Shown here: piece by piece, positions 61,001 to 64,000 of the stretch
How the letters are laid out: every line of letters begins with the position of its first letter
Numbering within the stretch: the first letter of the stretch is position 1
From: Struthidea cinerea
Taxonomy: Eukaryota > Chordata > Aves > Passeriformes > Corcoracidae
Length of the DNA stretch: 64,000 bases
Assembly (NCBI GenBank): GCA_013397865.1
Contig: VZTI01000612.1
Span: forward strand, 391,855 to 455,854
Direction of reading: 5' to 3'
Translations under genes and position numbers: made by a program
Notes under the pieces: model-generated
What the model was told of the DNA's origin: nothing
The model's database searches: none
The model's input: only the letters and a program-made list of their open reading frames with translations

Positions 61001-62439
61001 CAGAGACAACCAAACCAGGAGAGACACCAAGCAAACGCAAGACCAATGCCAAAGGCATTGCCCTTGTGTGCTTTTAGATGCTCTGTATCAGCCTGGGGCA
61101 GGGAAGAGCAGCATCAGTACACAGATTTTGGGGTGGCTTGATTCCATGTGTGGATAAGGTGGATGTGGGCTCCTGGTTTATGGCTATTTCTCCAAGTGCT
61201 CCTTTGTCCTGGGAAATCTCTCCCCAGGCCAGCTGTGAGTCTGTGTGCAAGGTGTCCTGCCAAAACACATGTCAGATCCAGCAATCCTGCAAAAGGGTAA
61301 GTGACTTGCTCTGGCACTGCAGGCTTTGGGTATCTCTTGGGAATTGGGAACTGTTGTGGTGTTGTGGTAGGTTTTGGGCATAACTGAGGGAGGAGACATG
61401 GGGAGAACAACAGCTTTTACTGGATCAGATGCTATGGGTGGGGAAAAAGAAGTGAACTTTTGTCCATATATGTCCTCCTGAGGGGTGCCTGAATGCTTGC
61501 CTGTTTTTTCTGCCCATATCTGTAGGTCCAATGAAAGCTGGTACTGGCCCCTCCGAAACTTGCTGTGGGAGCCGAAAGGCAGTTTGAAAAACCAAACCGA
61601 AACAACAATGTGTAATTGTCTGTAATCAGAGACAATGTTCTCTTAGCTCAGTTTTTCAGTCAAGCAGGATAAACGCTGACATGTTTCCCACAGCTGAATT
61701 CAACTTTTGGCAACAGAATGCGGCAAAGCAAAGAGCACCTTACAGTGTCTATGACTGGTACTGCTAAAGCTGCACTTGAACTGGTCTTCTCCTCAGCTCT
61801 GCTTGACCGAGTACAGGGCAGCACACTCTAAAGTGCTGCTTCCAAGAGCATACAGTGTAGAGTGCCTCCAGGCAACAGCTCTGGGTTTATATTTGACCAA
61901 CAGCGATGTCACCTTCTGCTGTTCCTAGGCAGACTAAGGGGCATCTCGGCCGGAGGAAGAGAGGAGGAAGGAGACCAGAAACAAGAGATGCAAGAGGAAT
62001 CCAGACAGAGAGAGGCCGGCTCAGCGGAGCTAAGATCTTCTTGGCTTGGCGGATGCCTGACCCGCCAGGGGATGGTCAGCATGCGCAGAATGAGGAGGAC
62101 GGCTGCAAGCACTCACACTGTCTGGCCCGGCAGCAGGGAGGTGACCTTGACAGACTGCTTCAAGTGCCAGGGTAGCCGGAGGCAGGAGGGCAACTGGAAC
62201 CATGTCAAAGAGCATGGATCACTCCAGAGGGAGAAGGAAGCATGAGCCGTAGCAACTGAACTTGTTTATAACTCGTGTTTCTCGGTATGTGAGTGACAGG
62301 AAGGCGGGAGGTGTCTGAGGCAAGGAGCTCCTGCCTGCACACAAGAGTATCTGGTTTAGCAAATTAGCCTCCTTGTTGCCTAAAATACCCTAACGTGTAT
62401 GTGCTTTACTATGATCTCTAGTCATTATAAATACGCTCA
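49066..62439. other. Unique non-coding sequence, no gene recognised
   Basis: Over 13 kb with no recognisable gene, RNA gene or transposon. Patches 55250-55450, 57090-57260 and 60180-60420 are locally GC-rich with a few CpGs but too short for CpG islands. The longest open frames of the window (193 and 187 codons, minus strand, 60225-60825) lie in the last of these patches; they overlap each other in different frames and show no domain. AT-rich, complex patches at 54846-54900 and 59270-59620 resemble conserved non-coding elements. The perfect palindrome TATACATGTATA lies at 50235-50246. Confidence 0.55.
54848..54897 (+). promoter_or_regulatory. Paired AGCTCATTA motifs (possible enhancer core)
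   Basis: The nonamer AGCTCATTA occurs at 54848-54856 and again at 54889-54897, 41 bases apart, each next to TAATTA or TAATTAG. Homeodomain proteins bind the TAAT/ATTA core, and a spacing near four helical turns would put both sites on one face of the DNA. The sites are seen; a regulatory role is inference. Confidence 0.2.
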
Positions 62440-62511
62440 TAGATATATATATATGTATAGATACATAGATGATATAGATAGATATCCATATAGATGATAC
62501 ACACACAGATA
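62440..62511. repeat. Degenerate GATA/TA microsatellite
   Basis: A stretch of TATATA followed by imperfect GATA and ATAG units (AGATACATAGATGATATAGATAGATATC) and ending in ACACACACAGATAAG. It is a compound, decayed simple repeat of about 70 bases. Confidence 0.8.
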
Positions 62512-64000
62512 AGCCAGTCAGTTCCACTGTGCTGTGGGCTGCATCCAGTTACATTTCTGCCTTACTCTTTGGTGTTCCCAGTGCTCTGCAGCCACTCTTC
62601 AGTGCACGGGTCCCTGCATCAACTTTCCCTGGGGTTAACATGTTGAAAGCCTTGGAGCTGCAGACTCTAATTTCCATCCAAAAGACTATGATGAGAACCT
62701 GGAGGCGAGTAGAATCTGGGTTGCATTGCAGCAGTACAATTTCAGCTGTATGTTGCAAAGGTGGTTTGAAACGGTCTCACTTCTTGCAAAAAAGTGTGCT
62801 CAAAGATAAACTATACCTTAAAACCAGAACTAAGGGCTTCTAGAAGGAAAAATATTCTCTAAGTTCTATTTTAGTGTAGCTGGATACGCAGCTTGTTCTA
62901 AACACTCAGACTCTTTTAAGTACACTCATGAATAACACCCACTTCCTTCATCCCTGGGACAATAGGGCAATAAATGGGAACATCTCTCCAGGACCCTCCA
63001 TAATCTGAAGCAGCATTACTCAATCTGTAAGTCAGGCAGCATCCAGGCCAAGCAACATGCAGAAAATCAAAAATGGAGGGAAATAAAAAAAAAGACAAAA
63101 TAAAATGTATTGCTTTTCACCCAAATTTTCATCAGCTGAATGTGAACATTTTGGCTACACTGCAGGAAACGCTTGATGTTGTTCAAAGAGGGTAGGTGAC
63201 CAGGGGAGGACACCCTTACAACTATCAATAAATCTGCAGCTCACACAACTAAGAGCTGCTTCATGAGACCAGGGAAGACCGTGGCTCCCATTTCTGCTCA
63301 AGGTTCAGCAATACCTTTATGAAATGCCTTATTCAAAATACACGGAAGCCTTTACAAATGTCTCCTACCCACCTGCTTGGACAAATGTTGGTCGTGGATC
63401 CATCCTGAAGGACTGAATCTGAGCCCTTTTCCTTGATTTACCTGTGGCAAGTCTGTACAAGCTTTTAGTAATAAAATGCTTTTTAAGTGTAATTCAGTCT
63501 GATTAAAAAGGGCTATGGCAAAATTGCCTTCTGCTCCAGAAGAGTTCTCCATTCTATTACTCATATGCTTTAAAGTATTTTACCTGTTAATTTTTCTGGT
63601 CCTTGTTGGGGGGGATTTGTTTTTTTTTTTTGGAGTGCTTGACAGTGCTGCTCCAGGACGTTCCCTCCGCAATGGAAATGAAGAGACATCCCAGCCCTGC
63701 TCTTTGAGAGCCAACAGTTGAGCTGTGCCTGAAGTAGGCTGGAGTGAGAGACGCCAGTAATGCCAAGAAACACCAGCCAGGAGGCTGCTGTGGGGCAACA
63801 TCTGGTACCACTTCAAGGAGCTAGGGGACAGAAAAGACAGAGCTCTGTGAGCATTGTCTCATTCTCTTTTCTATTATTAGTGTTATTTTATTGTGCTAAG
63901 CACAAGGCATCAGAAAAAAAGCGCAACAGGCAAACAAAGAAAGAAAAAAACCCAAGGCTCTGGAAAACAGTACTCCTAATGAAAGTCACAACTCAGTTAT
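62512..64000. other. Unique non-coding sequence, no gene recognised
   Basis: Nothing recognised. A run of 12 T lies at 63620-63631, after a run of seven G. No open frame of more than about 105 codons occurs. Confidence 0.55.

Noticed and set aside
1..64000. Endogenous retrovirus or LTR pairs
   Set aside because: I saw no pair of long direct repeats, no primer-binding-site motif and no gag- or pol-type viral protein similarity. All reverse-transcriptase similarity is of the CR1 non-LTR type.
1..64000. CRISPR array, operon or phage-type system
   Set aside because: No regularly spaced repeats, no tightly packed same-strand genes and no ribosome-binding-site pattern occur. The sequence is vertebrate nuclear DNA.

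Overview
The window reads as vertebrate, and specifically avian, nuclear non-coding DNA. The best evidence is a series of CR1 LINE fragments, the dominant bird retrotransposon. Two of them carry the CR1 3' end made of short ATTCTATG or ATTCTGTG type repeats. There are no Alu, L1 or B-type SINEs. No operons, prokaryotic-type genes, ribosomal RNA or convincing tRNA genes were seen. The longest open frames are under 200 codons, show no recognisable domain and overlap one another on several frames, as expected by chance in DNA of moderate GC content. The window is therefore probably intergenic or lies in a very long intron. One possible small terminal exon (22729-22813) is the only coding-like signal outside the transposons, and it is weak.

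Layout. 1-4660 is unique sequence. 4661-4888 is a short minus-strand CR1 3' end. 4889-21770 is unique sequence with one AT-rich tract (14911-15071), weak MIR-like remnants near 18.1 and 18.9 kb, and a few homeodomain-site-rich patches. 21771-23569 holds three strongly pyrimidine-biased tracts on the plus strand. The last is a CCTCT pentamer array broken by a 141-base assembly gap (23403-23543), and the possible exon lies directly after the second. Old MIR/L3-type remnants lie near 24.6, 26.0 and 49.0 kb. 32655-33272 is a plus-strand CR1 3' end with about 200 readable but frameshifted residues of its reverse-transcriptase protein. 36661-36714 is a long poly(A) tract preceded by ATTAAA.

The richest region is 41.7-46.8 kb, a stack of decayed CR1 elements. 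An old minus-strand element (3' end at 41672) is followed by a second, longer minus-strand element (about 43070-45830) that reaches from the ORF2 C-terminus back to the start of the endonuclease. The second is interrupted by a plus-strand CR1 (43345-43790). A further minus-strand piece (46330-46800) could be the missing 5' continuation of the first. Family motifs can still be read by translation in all of them, but all are dead.

46.8-64 kb is again unique sequence with minor simple repeats (62440-62511). No new biological system was found. The most useful leads are the nested CR1 stack, the possible exon at 22.7 kb, the poly(A) tract at 36.7 kb and several AT-rich patches with palindromic homeodomain-type sites that could be conserved enhancers.
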